The translations under genes and the position numbers were made by a program. This document shows, piece after piece, positions 1 to 9,791 of a stretch of DNA of 64,000 nucleotides (positions are counted from its first letter, which is position 1; every line of letters begins with the position of its first letter). The stretch comes from Flavobacteriaceae bacterium (GTDB taxonomy: Bacteria > Bacteroidota > Bacteroidia > Flavobacteriales > Flavobacteriaceae), in NCBI GenBank assembly GCA_021647405.1, contig JAKIUU010000013.1, forward strand, positions 1 through 64,000, written 5' to 3'. The notes under the pieces were generated by a model. It searched no databases and had not been told where the DNA came from. It saw only the letters and a list, made by a program, of their open reading frames with translations.

Positions 1-97
1 TAAGTGCATTTATTTGACTAAAAAATGTTCTTTTTATCTTTCTTGTTCGCAAATCACAAATACTATCTGCTAGAGTGGGTGTTTTTTGTAGTTTCAT
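1..97 (-). CDS. IS5-type transposase, N-terminal fragment (runs off window)
   Basis: An open frame starts at ATG 97 on the minus strand and runs off the left edge; 32 codons are visible. It reads MKLQKTPTLADSICDLRTR and continues KIKRTFFSQINAL. The DLRTRKIKRTFFSQIN stretch followed by an ALL/DW-type continuation is what I recall at the N-terminus of Bacteroidota IS5-family DDE transposases. Only the first tenth of the protein is present, so the catalytic residues cannot be checked and the far terminal repeat is outside the window. The family assignment is from recall of the motif. Confidence 0.5.
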   Translation of the reverse strand, partial: MKLQKTPTLADSICDLRTRKIKRTFFSQINAL

Positions 98-226
98 AGG
101 TTAAATATACAACTTAATTGTATAAATAACAATAAGTTAATGGTGTGATTTGTTCTTTTTTTTTTAGAAATTTACCTTGCAACGGTCTTAAGTTTTGTCT
201 TATCTTAGCCTCACGAAGTGTTATTT

Positions 227-1357
227 ATGGAAAAACGTATTTGGATATCACCACCACACCTTACAGGAAATGAACTGACATATTTAAAGGAAGTTATAGA
301 TTCTAATTGGGTAACGGTGGTAGGACCCCAGTTAAACCATTTTGCCACAGCCATTGCTGGTTACACGCAAAGTCCGCATATTACATTAACCAATAGCGGT
401 ACTTCTGCATTGCATTTGGCACTGCGTTCTTTAGGTGTTGGAAAAGATGATTTTGTTATCACATCTACATTTACTTTTGTAGCCTCTGTTAATCCTATAG
501 CTTATTTAGGTGCCAAACCTATTTTAATTGAGTCTGAGACGGAGACATGGAATATGAGCCCAGTGTTTTTAGAAGAAAGTATTTTATGGTGTTTAAAAAT
601 GGGTAAAAAACCTAAAGCCATTCTGTTGGTTCACCTTTACGGGATGCCAGCTCAGATAGAATTAATAAGCGCCATAGCTAAGAAATACGACATTCCACTT
701 ATCGAAGATGCCGCCGAAGCATTGGGAAGCACATATAAAAATAAGCATCTTGGTACATTTGGATGTTTGGGGTTGTATTCTTTTAATGGCAATAAAATAA
801 TAACAACTTCGTCAGGAGGGGCTCTAATATCTGATGATGTGTCTTATATTAAAAAGGCCAAATTTTTAGCTTCACAAGCAAAGGAGGATAAGCGTTATTA
901 TGAACATAAGGAAATGGGTTATAATTATCAGATGACAACACTAAATGCAGCAATGGGCTTGGCGCAGTTTGAAAAATTGGAGGATTACATCAAGTTACGC
1001 AGGCGTAATTTTGACTATTATAAATTGGCTTTAAGTCCATTTGGTTTTCAATTTTTAGAAGAACCAAATTCAAATTATTACAGCAATCGTTGGTTAACTA
1101 CGATGTTATGGGATAAAAAAGAGATTAATGCTTCTACTGAAAGTTTAAAAGAAGCTTTAAAAAAAGAAAATATAGAATCGCGTCTTTTATGGAAACCCAT
1201 GCACACACAACCTTTGTATAAAAAGGCCAAATATTTTGGTGATAAAACATCCGAAAAGCTCTTTAAAAAAGGATTGTGTTTGCCCTCGGGGTCTAGCTTA
1301 AGTGAAAGCGATTTAGAACGAATTACCGCTATAATTATCAAAAAAATAAAAGCTTAA
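227..1357 (+). CDS. DegT/DnrJ/EryC1/StrS-family PLP-dependent sugar aminotransferase
   Basis: The family transfers an amino group from glutamate to a nucleotide-linked keto sugar, usually for polysaccharide or glycan synthesis. The 376-residue product is of normal family length. It shows NSGTSALHLAL at residues 56-66, the cofactor-contacting Asp in IEDAAEALGS (about 161) and the Schiff-base Lys in SFNGNKIITTSSGG (about 190). I start at ATG 227 because MEKRIWISPP matches the family N-terminus; a GTG at 218 would add three residues. The gene converges on the hydrolase downstream with a 4-nt overlap of stop codons. The actual sugar substrate cannot be read from the sequence. A transposase lies just upstream, so it may sit at the edge of an exopolysaccharide region outside the window. 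Confidence 0.88.
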   Translation: MEKRIWISPPHLTGNELTYLKEVIDSNWVTVVGPQLNHFATAIAGYTQSPHITLTNSGTSALHLALRSLGVGKDDFVITSTFTFVASVNPIAYLGAKPILIESETETWNMSPVFLEESILWCLKMGKKPKAILLVHLYGMPAQIELISAIAKKYDIPLIEDAAEALGSTYKNKHLGTFGCLGLYSFNGNKIITTSSGGALISDDVSYIKKAKFLASQAKEDKRYYEHKEMGYNYQMTTLNAAMGLAQFEKLEDYIKLRRRNFDYYKLALSPFGFQFLEEPNSNYYSNRWLTTMLWDKKEINASTESLKEALKKENIESRLLWKPMHTQPLYKKAKYFGDKTSEKLFKKGLCLPSGSSLSESDLERITAIIIKKIKA

Positions 1358-2307
1358 AATTTTAGGAGTTCCCCTTGTTTCGGAAAAATGAGATTCAGTT
1401 TTAACTTGTTATTCTCTAAGAGTTCCTCTTTAATAATAGCTTCGTTATTTTTATGTGGTTTGCGATGGGTTATTATTATCGGAAAATTATTTAAAGCTTG
1501 AATGCCTGTATATTTTGCCAAAGCATTTATTTCGTCATAAAATAACGAAGGTTTTAAATGGCCAAAAAGTTTGGTATTTGATTGTGAATTTGGAAAAGAA
1601 ACTTCAATAAATATGGCTTTAAGTTGTTTGGTCTTAATCAGTGGAGAAACGGCTTTCCAAAGCCGGTCTAGTTTGTCTGATTTTTCAATTTTGTCAGAAC
1701 CAGTATCCCCCAAATATAAAATGTAGCTATTTCTAAAACGGATTAAAAAAGCCAAGCTTTTATACGGATTAGAATGACTTAGAGTGAAAGGCCTAATATA
1801 TAATTCGGTGTTTTTTAAAGCTACTTCTTTTTGAGTTTCGAGTACTTTATAATGATAAGTATTCAATTGAGGCTTCTCTCCTTCATTGGCAAAATTAGCC
1901 CAACTTTGCCATGTAAAATAGTTGTTTTTAAAAACATTAATAACATATTGTGAGCTGTAAATATCTTTCGGACTATCGGCAGGTGCGTTTATTATAAGTC
2001 CAGACACATGGTCTAAATGCGCATGAGAGATTAAGTAAGCCTTGATGTTGTTTTTTAGAATATATTCAGGACTTTTACTAAAGACCCCATTTGAAATAGC
2101 TTTAGCTATTCCAGCATACACGGTGCCTGCATCCAAACAAATATAATTTTTAGAAGCTGTAGGTGCCAACAAGTAAGCAGACAGGTTACTTTCGTCTAGC
2201 CCTCCTTTTACACCAAGCGGAATGACTTTAAAAGTGTTTTCTTGGGCTTTTAATGGCCAAGAGGCAAACACTAAAAACAGTATAAAATAACTTAAAATGC
2301 GTTTCAT
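1354..2307 (-). CDS. Secreted class-II 3',5'-cyclic-nucleotide phosphodiesterase-like metallo-hydrolase
   Basis: The 317-residue product begins with a signal peptide (MKRILSYFILFLVFASWPLKAQ), so it is probably periplasmic. The metal-binding motif SHAHLDHVSGL lies near residues 94-104 and a further ligand region YLGDTGSD near 196. The HAHLDH form, the long insert after it and the late THRKPH motif match the PDEase_II branch of the metallo-beta-lactamase fold rather than lactamases. Family members cleave cAMP or related phosphodiesters; the substrate here is unproven. It stands alone between gltD and the DegT gene. Confidence 0.8.
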   Translation of the reverse strand: MKRILSYFILFLVFASWPLKAQENTFKVIPLGVKGGLDESNLSAYLLAPTASKNYICLDAGTVYAGIAKAISNGVFSKSPEYILKNNIKAYLISHAHLDHVSGLIINAPADSPKDIYSSQYVINVFKNNYFTWQSWANFANEGEKPQLNTYHYKVLETQKEVALKNTELYIRPFTLSHSNPYKSLAFLIRFRNSYILYLGDTGSDKIEKSDKLDRLWKAVSPLIKTKQLKAIFIEVSFPNSQSNTKLFGHLKPSLFYDEINALAKYTGIQALNNFPIIITHRKPHKNNEAIIKEELLENNKLKLNLIFPKQGELLKF

Positions 2308-2361
2308 TAAACGATGTGTTTATTAGGCTACAAATTAAGTAAAAATGTATTAAAAAAAACT

Positions 2362-3819
2362 TTAAGCAGATAAAATATCACCTTCACCTTTTGTGGGGAG
2401 GTTCGATTCGTTCATCAGATAAAAATCTACAGCTCTGGCGGCTTCACGGCCTTCTGAAATAGCCCAAACAATTAAAGACTGACCTCGGTGCATATCGCCA
2501 GCTGTAAAAATATGGGGTATATTGGTTTGGTAATTTTTGGCTTTGTAATTTGTGCGTTCGTCGGTTTCTATTCCTAATTGTTGTGCTATATTTTGATCTG
2601 GACCTGTAAAACCCAATGCTAATAAGGCCAAATCACAGGGCCATATTTTTTCAGAGCCTTCTTTTTCTATCAATTCTGGTCTTTTATCAGGGAACATTTT
2701 CCAAGAAACTTCAACGGTTTTAAGAGCGGTTAATTCGCCTTTATCATTACAAATAAATTCTTTTGTATTGATAAGCCAGTTCCGGTCGCAACCTTCTTGA
2801 TGCGAAGTGCTGGTTTTTAATTGTAAAGGCCAAAAAGGCCAAGGTGTTTTCTCACTCCGATTAATAGGGGGTTTGGGCATTATCTCAAAATTTGTAACCG
2901 ATTTTGCACCTTGTCGGTTCGATGTCCCCACACAATCTGAACCTGTATCGCCACCACCAATAACAATAACGTGTTTGTCTTTTGCACTGATAATTTCTTT
3001 TTTGATAGGCTTGTTAAATATTTGTTTGGTTTGCTGTGTTAAAAATGTCATGGCTTGCACCACTCCTTTGCTATTACTGCCCTTAACGGGGATGTTTCTA
3101 CTTATGGTTGCACCACCACACAACACCACAGCATCAAATTTATTCAAATCACTTAACTTGTAATTAACACCTACATTAACATTGGTTTTAAAAGAAATAC
3201 CTTCGGCTTTTAGGATGGCAATTCTGCGATCTATAATATTTTTATCTAATTTAAAATTGGGAATACCGTAGCGTAACAATCCGCCTATTTCCCCTTCTTT
3301 TTCAAATACTGTTACTGTATGACCAGCACGATTAAGCTGTTGTGCAGCTGCCAAACCGGCAGGCCCAGAGCCTATCACAGCAATGTTTTTTTTTGTTTTA
3401 TTTTTTGGGAATTGGGGGGTAATCCATCCTTCCAAAAAACCACGTTCCACGATGTTTTTTTCGATATTTTCAATCGAAACGGGATTGTCAATAATGCCTA
3501 ATACGCATGATTTTTCACATGGGGCAGGGCATAGTCTTCCTGTAAATTCAGGAAAGTTATTGGTTGAATGTAAGATATTAAGTGCTTTCTTCCATTCGCC
3601 TTTATGCACCATATCGTTAAAATCTGGAATTAAATTTCCTAAGGGACAGCCACTATGGCAAAAAGGAATGCCACAATCCATACATCTAGATCCTTGTTTT
3701 TTAAGTTCTTTAACCTTTAAAGGGATGCTAAATTCGTTGTAATTTTTAATACGTTTTTTAACAGCAATATAAGCTTCGTCTTGTCTGGTAAATTCTCTAA
3801 ATCCGCCTAGTTTTCCCAT
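2362..3819 (-). CDS. gltD: Glutamate synthase [NADPH] small (beta) subunit
   Basis: GltD passes electrons from NAD(P)H through FAD and Fe-S centres to the large subunit for glutamate synthesis from glutamine and 2-oxoglutarate. The N-terminal Cys-rich domain shows CMDCGIPFCHSGCPLGN and CPAPCEKSCVLG (about residues 46-110). Two dinucleotide-binding motifs follow, VIGSGPAGLAAAQQL (about 148) and VIGGGDTGSDC (about 288). The C-terminal FTAGDMHRGQSLIVWAISEG is the usual FAD-binding end of this family. At 485 residues it is full length. It starts 1 nt after the gltB stop codon, so the two are translated from one message. Confidence 0.96.
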   Translation of the reverse strand: MGKLGGFREFTRQDEAYIAVKKRIKNYNEFSIPLKVKELKKQGSRCMDCGIPFCHSGCPLGNLIPDFNDMVHKGEWKKALNILHSTNNFPEFTGRLCPAPCEKSCVLGIIDNPVSIENIEKNIVERGFLEGWITPQFPKNKTKKNIAVIGSGPAGLAAAQQLNRAGHTVTVFEKEGEIGGLLRYGIPNFKLDKNIIDRRIAILKAEGISFKTNVNVGVNYKLSDLNKFDAVVLCGGATISRNIPVKGSNSKGVVQAMTFLTQQTKQIFNKPIKKEIISAKDKHVIVIGGGDTGSDCVGTSNRQGAKSVTNFEIMPKPPINRSEKTPWPFWPLQLKTSTSHQEGCDRNWLINTKEFICNDKGELTALKTVEVSWKMFPDKRPELIEKEGSEKIWPCDLALLALGFTGPDQNIAQQLGIETDERTNYKAKNYQTNIPHIFTAGDMHRGQSLIVWAISEGREAARAVDFYLMNESNLPTKGEGDILSA

Positions 3820-3820
3820 A

Positions 3821-6800
3821 TTACACAGTTAATTTTTCTAATTCTTGTTCTTTTGAAATACGTTCAAGAGCCAGTTTGTAATCGGTTGGAAATACTTTTG
3901 TGAAATGTATAATTTCCATTTCCCAATCATTTAAAATAGTGCTTGCCAAATTGCTGTTGGTGTATTTTTTATGGTTTTCAATTAACTGTTTGATTGCTAT
4001 TGCATCTTCATTGGTAAGTTCTTCTAATTCAACCATTTCTAAATTACACAAACCATTCCTAAATTTTTTACCTTTATCATACACATAGGCAATGCCACCA
4101 CTCATTCCTGCAGCAAAATTACGTCCTGTTTTACCTAAAATAACCACTTTCCCTCCAGTCATATATTCGCAACCATGGTCACCAACACCTTCTACAACGG
4201 CTATGGCACCAGAATTTCTAACGGCAAACCGTTCTCCTGCGATGCCATTTATATAGGCTTCGCCAGAAATGGCACCGTAAAAGCATACGTTGCCAACTAT
4301 AATATTATCTTCAGCAATAAAACTGGCTTCTTTGGGTTTTTTTATAATTATTTTGGCACCCGAAAGCCCTTTACCCAAATAGTCATTAGTTTCGCCTTCA
4401 ACTTTTAAAGTGAGGCCCTTGGTTGCAAATGCCCCAAAGCTTTGACCTGCAGAACCTGTAAAGGTGATGTTTAAAGTGTTTTCGGGTAAGCCATCTTCGC
4501 CATAAAGTTTTGATATTTCATTACTTGTAATGGCACCAACAGTTCTGTCTGTATTGTGAATGTTGTATTTTAAGGAAGTTTTTATTTTATTCTTTATGGC
4601 TGCTTTGGCATCACTCAAAATTTTAAGGTCAAGAACATTGTATAAATTATGATTTTGATTCTCAATATTTAAAAGGATGGTTTTATTTGATACTTTAGGT
4701 TGGTGTAAAATAGCTGACAAATCTAAACCTTGTGCTTTAAAATGATTTTGAGCGGTTTTGGTATTTAATTTGTGGGTTTGTCCAACCATTTCGTCAATGG
4801 TTCTGAAACCCAAGCTGGCCATAATACTTCGCAACTCTTCGGCTACGAAATACATAAAATTAATAACGTGTTCGGGGGTGCCTTTAAAGTTTTTACGCAA
4901 TTCAGGATCTTGTGTGGCAATACCAACCGGACAGGTATTTAAATGACATGCCCGCATCATAATACAGCCCGATGCTACCAAAGGGGCAGTGGCAAAACCA
5001 AACTCTTCGGCGCCAAGCAAACAGGCAATAGCCACATCACGCCCTGTTTTTAGTTGCCCATCGCATTCCAATACCACACGACTTCTTAAATTGTTAAGTA
5101 CCAAAGTTTGTTGGGCTTCGGCTAAACCTAATTCCCAAGGCAAGCCAGCGTGTTTTAATGAGGTAAGTGGTGAAGCCCCTGTACCACCATCATAACCTGA
5201 AATAAGAATTACATCAGCTTTGGCTTTGGCAACACCTGCGGCAATGGTACCTACACCTACTTCAGAAACCAATTTGACATTAATACGCGCCTCTTGATTG
5301 GCATTTTTAAGATCGAAAATAAGTTGTGCCAAATCTTCGATAGAATAAATATCGTGGTGGGGTGGTGGCGAGATTAAGCCCACATAAGGTGTTGAATGGC
5401 GGACTTTTGCAATCCAAGGGTAAACTTTTTCGCCAGGCAATTGACCGCCTTCGCCAGGTTTGGCTCCTTGCGCCATTTTTATTTGAATTTCCTGGGCATT
5501 TGTTAAATAGTTGCTAGAGACTCCAAAACGTCCTGAAGCCACTTGTTTTATGGCACTGTTTTTAAAATCGCCATTGGGTAATTTTTTAAAGCGGGCTTTG
5601 TCTTCGCCGCCCTCACCTGAATTTGATTTACCACCAATGCGGTTCATAGCAATAGCGAGGTTTTCGTGGGCTTCTTGGCTGATAGAACCGTAAGACATGG
5701 CGCCCGTTTTAAAGCGTTTAACAATTTCAGTCCATCCCTCTACTTCATCAATAGGAATGGGGTCGAGGTTGGTAAATTCAAACAAACCTCTTAGTGTCAT
5801 CAAATTTTTAGTTTGTTCGTTTATAGACTGGGTGTAGATATTATAAGCATTCTTGTTTTTATTGCGAACAGCTTGTTGTAATTTTGAAACCGTGGTTGGG
5901 TTAAACATGTGCTTTTCGCCATTACGTCGCCAACGATAAGCCCCGCCAATTGCTAATTGTGTATCTAAATCTGCAAAAGCAAAATGATGGCGTTTGGCAA
6001 TTTCACGTTCAATTTCGTACAAGCCGATACCCTCAATCCGCGTAGGTGTATAAGGAAAATATTTTTTAGAAAAGGATTTTTTGAGGCCCAGTATTTCAAA
6101 TATCTGCGAAGCGCGGTAGGAATGTAAGGTAGAGATGCCCACCTTATTCATTATTTTTAAAATACCCAATCCTACAGCATGGTTAAAATTTCGTACAGCA
6201 TCGTGTGGTCTGATGCCTTTTATAACTTTTTCGGCAGCCAATTTTCTAATTATTTCATTAACCATATAAGGGTTAATAGCACTGACGCCGTAGCCAAATA
6301 AAGTGGCAAAATGATGAGGTTCGCGGGGCTCGGCTGTTTCTAAAATAAAACCAAATTTAGAGCGCAGTCCCATTTTATGAAGCGAGTGATGTACGTATGA
6401 ACAGGCTAATAAAGCAGGAATTGGCGCTTTGTCTTTATTGACGCCTCTATCTGATAAAATAATGATATTCCTCTTATTTAAAACAGCATTTTTAACCTGT
6501 TCCAATATATTGTCTAGAGCGCTTTCCAATCCGTTTAGCCCACCGGTAATAGAATACAGAATAGGAATGAGGGCTACCTTAAAATCGGGGTGGTTAATGT
6601 TTTTTATCTTGTCTAAGTCGGCATTTGAGATAACGGGATTTTGGATGCGCAATTTTTTAGCTTGCTCAGGGATAATTTCAAAGATATTGCGATCTTGACC
6701 AATAGCCAAACTTATATCGGTAATAATACTTTCGCGAATACCATCTAAAGGGGGGTTGGTTACTTGGGCGAAAAGTTGTTTAAAATAGTTGTATAATAAC

Positions 6801-8326
6801 TGGGGTTTGTTTGATAAAATAGCCAGAGGTGTGTCGTTACCCATAGATCCGATAGATTCTTTTCTTTTAACACTCATTGGCGTAATGAGGGTGGTAATAT
6901 CTTCTTGCGTATAGCCAAATATTTTCTGTCGTATTTTATAATCGGTGGGTTCAACAGGCATCTCAAAATCGTTATAAGGGACTTTTGACAAGGGCAGGGT
7001 GTTTTTTGATACCCAAGATTTATAGGGGTATTTTGAAATGATGGTGTTTTTAATTTCATCGTCTTCAATGATACGGCCTTCATTCATATCCACTAAAAAC
7101 ATTTTTCCGGGTTCCAAACGGCCGTGTTTTATAACATTTTCTGGTTTGATATTTAAAACGCCAATTTCTGAAGACATTACCAAGTTGCCACTTTTTGTGA
7201 CTGTATATCTTGAAGGCCGCAATCCATTTCTGTCAAGTACAGCTCCAATAATATTACCGTCAGTAAAAGGAACTGATGCCGGACCATCCCAAGGTTCCAT
7301 AACACACGAATTATATTCGTAAAAAGCTTTTTTCTTAGGACTCATGGTTTGGTGTTTTTCCCAAGCTTCTGGTATGAGCATCATCATTACTTCGGGCAGA
7401 GATCGCCCTGTCATAAGAAGTAATTCAACCATCATGTCCATACATGCCGAATCAGATTTTCCGTCGAGTATGATAGGGAAAAGCGCTTTGATGTCATCGC
7501 CAAAGAGGGGGCTTTCCATCAACTCTTCTCGGGCACGCACCCGGCTAACATTTCCACGAATGGTGTTAATCTCACCATTGTGGCACATATAACGAAAAGG
7601 TTGGGCTAAATCCCAAGACGGAAAAGTATTGGTTGAAAAACGTTGGTGTACCAAAGCCAATCGGGTCACCACATCGGGTTCTCTTAAATCGGTATAGTAA
7701 TTGCCAATATCTTCAGGAACAAGCAAGCCTTTATAAATAATTGTTGTGGTAGAAAAGCTTGGCAAATAGAAAAAGTGTCGTTCAGAAATTTTAGATTTAT
7801 TGACAGCGTGCTCTGCTTGTTTTCTAGCAGAAAATAATTTGGCATTGAACTGAAATTCGTTTAACTCAAGATTGTTTTTACCAACAAAAACCTGTTTGAT
7901 TTTAGGTTCTGTTTGTGCGGCAATTTTTCCGAGTTTTGAGGTGTCAACAGGTACGTCTCGCCAGCCCAATATAGCCAATCCTTGTTTTTGTATTTGTGCT
8001 TCAAAAATTTTAATACAATAATCACATTGGTTATATGATTTTGGAAAAAAAATCACTCCAACAGCGTATTCTTTGGGTTTTGGGAGCGAAAAATGGCAAA
8101 TACGTTTAAAATAATCATGCGGAATATCTATAAGTATGCCAGCGCCATCACCAGTTCTACCATCAGCACTTACAGCACCGCGATGTTCTAATTTGATAAG
8201 AATTTCGAGCGCTTGGTGAATTATTTTATGCGATTTTTCACCTTTTAAATTGCATATAAACCCTGCACCACAATTGTCATGTTCAAATTCTGGCAAATAC
8301 AATCCTTGCTCTTTCATTAAATTCAA
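3821..8326 (-). CDS. gltB: Glutamate synthase large (alpha) subunit
   Basis: The 1501-residue protein makes two glutamates from glutamine and 2-oxoglutarate. The predicted nucleophile is the Cys in DNCGAGF (residue 19 from this start), normally exposed by removal of a short propeptide. The central synthase domain has GRFGVSSNYL and GYDGGTGASPLTS. The 3Fe-4S ligands are CIMMRACHLNTC (CX5CX4C). The C-terminal glycine-rich GXGXG repeats (GDHGCEYMTGG, AAGMSGGIAYVYD) form the beta-helix. An in-frame ATG at 8317 (MKEQGLYLPEF) is an equally plausible start. Putative -7 elements TATTTTTG (8353-8346) and TATATTTG (8341-8334) lie just upstream. gltD follows directly. Confidence 0.96.
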   Translation of the reverse strand: MNLMKEQGLYLPEFEHDNCGAGFICNLKGEKSHKIIHQALEILIKLEHRGAVSADGRTGDGAGILIDIPHDYFKRICHFSLPKPKEYAVGVIFFPKSYNQCDYCIKIFEAQIQKQGLAILGWRDVPVDTSKLGKIAAQTEPKIKQVFVGKNNLELNEFQFNAKLFSARKQAEHAVNKSKISERHFFYLPSFSTTTIIYKGLLVPEDIGNYYTDLREPDVVTRLALVHQRFSTNTFPSWDLAQPFRYMCHNGEINTIRGNVSRVRAREELMESPLFGDDIKALFPIILDGKSDSACMDMMVELLLMTGRSLPEVMMMLIPEAWEKHQTMSPKKKAFYEYNSCVMEPWDGPASVPFTDGNIIGAVLDRNGLRPSRYTVTKSGNLVMSSEIGVLNIKPENVIKHGRLEPGKMFLVDMNEGRIIEDDEIKNTIISKYPYKSWVSKNTLPLSKVPYNDFEMPVEPTDYKIRQKIFGYTQEDITTLITPMSVKRKESIGSMGNDTPLAILSNKPQLLYNYFKQLFAQVTNPPLDGIRESIITDISLAIGQDRNIFEIIPEQAKKLRIQNPVISNADLDKIKNINHPDFKVALIPILYSITGGLNGLESALDNILEQVKNAVLNKRNIIILSDRGVNKDKAPIPALLACSYVHHSLHKMGLRSKFGFILETAEPREPHHFATLFGYGVSAINPYMVNEIIRKLAAEKVIKGIRPHDAVRNFNHAVGLGILKIMNKVGISTLHSYRASQIFEILGLKKSFSKKYFPYTPTRIEGIGLYEIEREIAKRHHFAFADLDTQLAIGGAYRWRRNGEKHMFNPTTVSKLQQAVRNKNKNAYNIYTQSINEQTKNLMTLRGLFEFTNLDPIPIDEVEGWTEIVKRFKTGAMSYGSISQEAHENLAIAMNRIGGKSNSGEGGEDKARFKKLPNGDFKNSAIKQVASGRFGVSSNYLTNAQEIQIKMAQGAKPGEGGQLPGEKVYPWIAKVRHSTPYVGLISPPPHHDIYSIEDLAQLIFDLKNANQEARINVKLVSEVGVGTIAAGVAKAKADVILISGYDGGTGASPLTSLKHAGLPWELGLAEAQQTLVLNNLRSRVVLECDGQLKTGRDVAIACLLGAEEFGFATAPLVASGCIMMRACHLNTCPVGIATQDPELRKNFKGTPEHVINFMYFVAEELRSIMASLGFRTIDEMVGQTHKLNTKTAQNHFKAQGLDLSAILHQPKVSNKTILLNIENQNHNLYNVLDLKILSDAKAAIKNKIKTSLKYNIHNTDRTVGAITSNEISKLYGEDGLPENTLNITFTGSAGQSFGAFATKGLTLKVEGETNDYLGKGLSGAKIIIKKPKEASFIAEDNIIVGNVCFYGAISGEAYINGIAGERFAVRNSGAIAVVEGVGDHGCEYMTGGKVVILGKTGRNFAAGMSGGIAYVYDKGKKFRNGLCNLEMVELEELTNEDAIAIKQLIENHKKYTNSNLASTILNDWEMEIIHFTKVFPTDYKLALERISKEQELEKLTV

Positions 8327-8450
8327 ATATATTTACAAAAATAGCGAAAATGATATAATATATTTAATAAAAATACGAAAACGATATAGTAAATACAGTA
8401 AAAATAGTAATTAATTAAATAAAATATAATATTTATTATTGTATAATAGC

Positions 8451-8488
8451 AAGCCTCACTTCTTTAAATATTTAAAAAAGTGAGGCTT
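8451..8488 (-). terminator. Palindrome between amt and gltB, putative terminator
   Basis: Arms 8451-8461 (aagcctcactt) and 8478-8488 are perfect 11-bp complements, and the AT-rich interior can pair further. It lies about 75 nt past the first amt stop in the minus direction. There is no clear T-run after the stem on the minus strand, so it may act as a processing or stabilising hairpin instead. The rest of the 237-bp gap holds only AT-rich sequence with the gltB promoter. Confidence 0.55.
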
Positions 8489-8563
8489 AATTGCTCTCAT
8501 TTATTAGTTAAAACGATGTGTTTTTAGTATATAGTGTTTAGCTACAATAATCTGGTCAGTGCG

Positions 8564-9790
8564 CTAGTGCTCATTTGACCTAAAATCAGGATAAGCAACC
8601 ATGCCGTGCTCGTGAATATCCAATCCTTCGATTTCTTCTTTTTCAGAAACCCTTATGCCCACAGTTTTCTTGAGTGTGTATAATATAATGAATGATGTGC
8701 TTATACAAAATAGGGCGTAAGCGCTAATACCTGTTAATTGGATGGTGAATTGTTTCCAGCTGGCTAAATTACCAAAGATTCCAACAGCCAAAGTTCCCCA
8801 TATACCACATACCAAATGTACGGCAATGGCACCTACTGGGTCGTCTAGTTTTAATTTATCAATAGCACTTATGGCAAAAACAATAATAGTTCCTGCAATA
8901 CCGCCAATTAAAATTGCATCGGTAGGGCTCATTTGATCGGCACCAGCCGTGATGCCTACCAATCCGCCAAGAACACCATTTAAAAACATGGTTAAATCGT
9001 AATTTTTATAGAGTGCTGTTGACACTAAAAATGAGATGACTCCACCAGCGGCTGCGGCAAGAGAAGTTGTAACTAAAACCAAAGAAGTAAGCGCAGGGTC
9101 AGCAGATAATACAGAGCCCCCATTAAAGCCAAACCAACCCAGCCAAAGAATTAAAACACCAGCAGTTGCTAAGGAAATATTGTGACCTGGAATGGCGCGA
9201 ACTTTACCTTCTCTAAACTTGCCAATTCTGGGGCCTAAAAGACAAACAGCAATCACAGCTGCCCATCCACCAACTGAATGTACAAGGGTTGATCCTGCAA
9301 AATCGTAAAAACCTAATTTATCTAAAAAGCCACCGCCCCATTTCCAAGAACCCGCAATTGGATAGACTAGCCCAACATAAATAATTACAAATACCATAAA
9401 GGGGCCCAATTTGATACGTTCGGCAACAGCTCCAGAAACTATGGTTCCTGCTGTTGCGGCAAACATTCCTTGAAAAAGAAAGTCTGTCCAATAAGTGTAG
9501 CCAGAATTATAAGCCAAATCTAATCCGCCTTGGGCATTTAAAGGAGCCGTTAATCCAAATCCAGAGAACCCCAAAAAGTCATTAAAATTGCCAGGGTACA
9601 TTAGATTGAACCCAATAATGGCATACAATAATAAGCCAACTGTAATGATGAAAAAGTTTTTAAATAGTATGTTTATGGTGTTTTTTTGTCTGGTTAATCC
9701 GATTTCTAAAAAAGAGAAACCTAAATGCATAAAAAAGACCAGCGCTGTACAGATCATCATCCATACATTGTTTATAGTAAGAATTTCCAT
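8564..9790 (-). CDS. amt: Ammonium transporter (Amt family), first paralogue
   Basis: This is a roughly eleven-helix inner-membrane channel for ammonia/ammonium, 408 residues. The conserved twin pore histidines appear in DFAGSTLVHSVGGWAA and in DDPVGAIAVHLVCGIWG. AIPGHN and LGWFGFNGGS are further family signatures. The cytoplasmic tail ends EEIEGLDIHEHGMVAYPDF, the segment that contacts PII in characterised systems. It follows a PII gene by 1 nt. The paralogue at 10342-11553 has the same tail, which suggests a module duplication. Confidence 0.95.
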   Translation of the reverse strand: MEILTINNVWMMICTALVFFMHLGFSFLEIGLTRQKNTINILFKNFFIITVGLLLYAIIGFNLMYPGNFNDFLGFSGFGLTAPLNAQGGLDLAYNSGYTYWTDFLFQGMFAATAGTIVSGAVAERIKLGPFMVFVIIYVGLVYPIAGSWKWGGGFLDKLGFYDFAGSTLVHSVGGWAAVIAVCLLGPRIGKFREGKVRAIPGHNISLATAGVLILWLGWFGFNGGSVLSADPALTSLVLVTTSLAAAAGGVISFLVSTALYKNYDLTMFLNGVLGGLVGITAGADQMSPTDAILIGGIAGTIIVFAISAIDKLKLDDPVGAIAVHLVCGIWGTLAVGIFGNLASWKQFTIQLTGISAYALFCISTSFIILYTLKKTVGIRVSEKEEIEGLDIHEHGMVAYPDFRSNEH

Positions 9791-9791
9791 T

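Noticed and set aside
6874..7083. Short minus-strand frame inside gltB
   Set aside because: It is an alternative frame within an intact gltB reading frame, without start context or family similarity.
8451..8488. Strong rho-independent terminator claim
   Set aside because: The stem is excellent but neither strand has a clear T-run after it, so only a tentative call is given.
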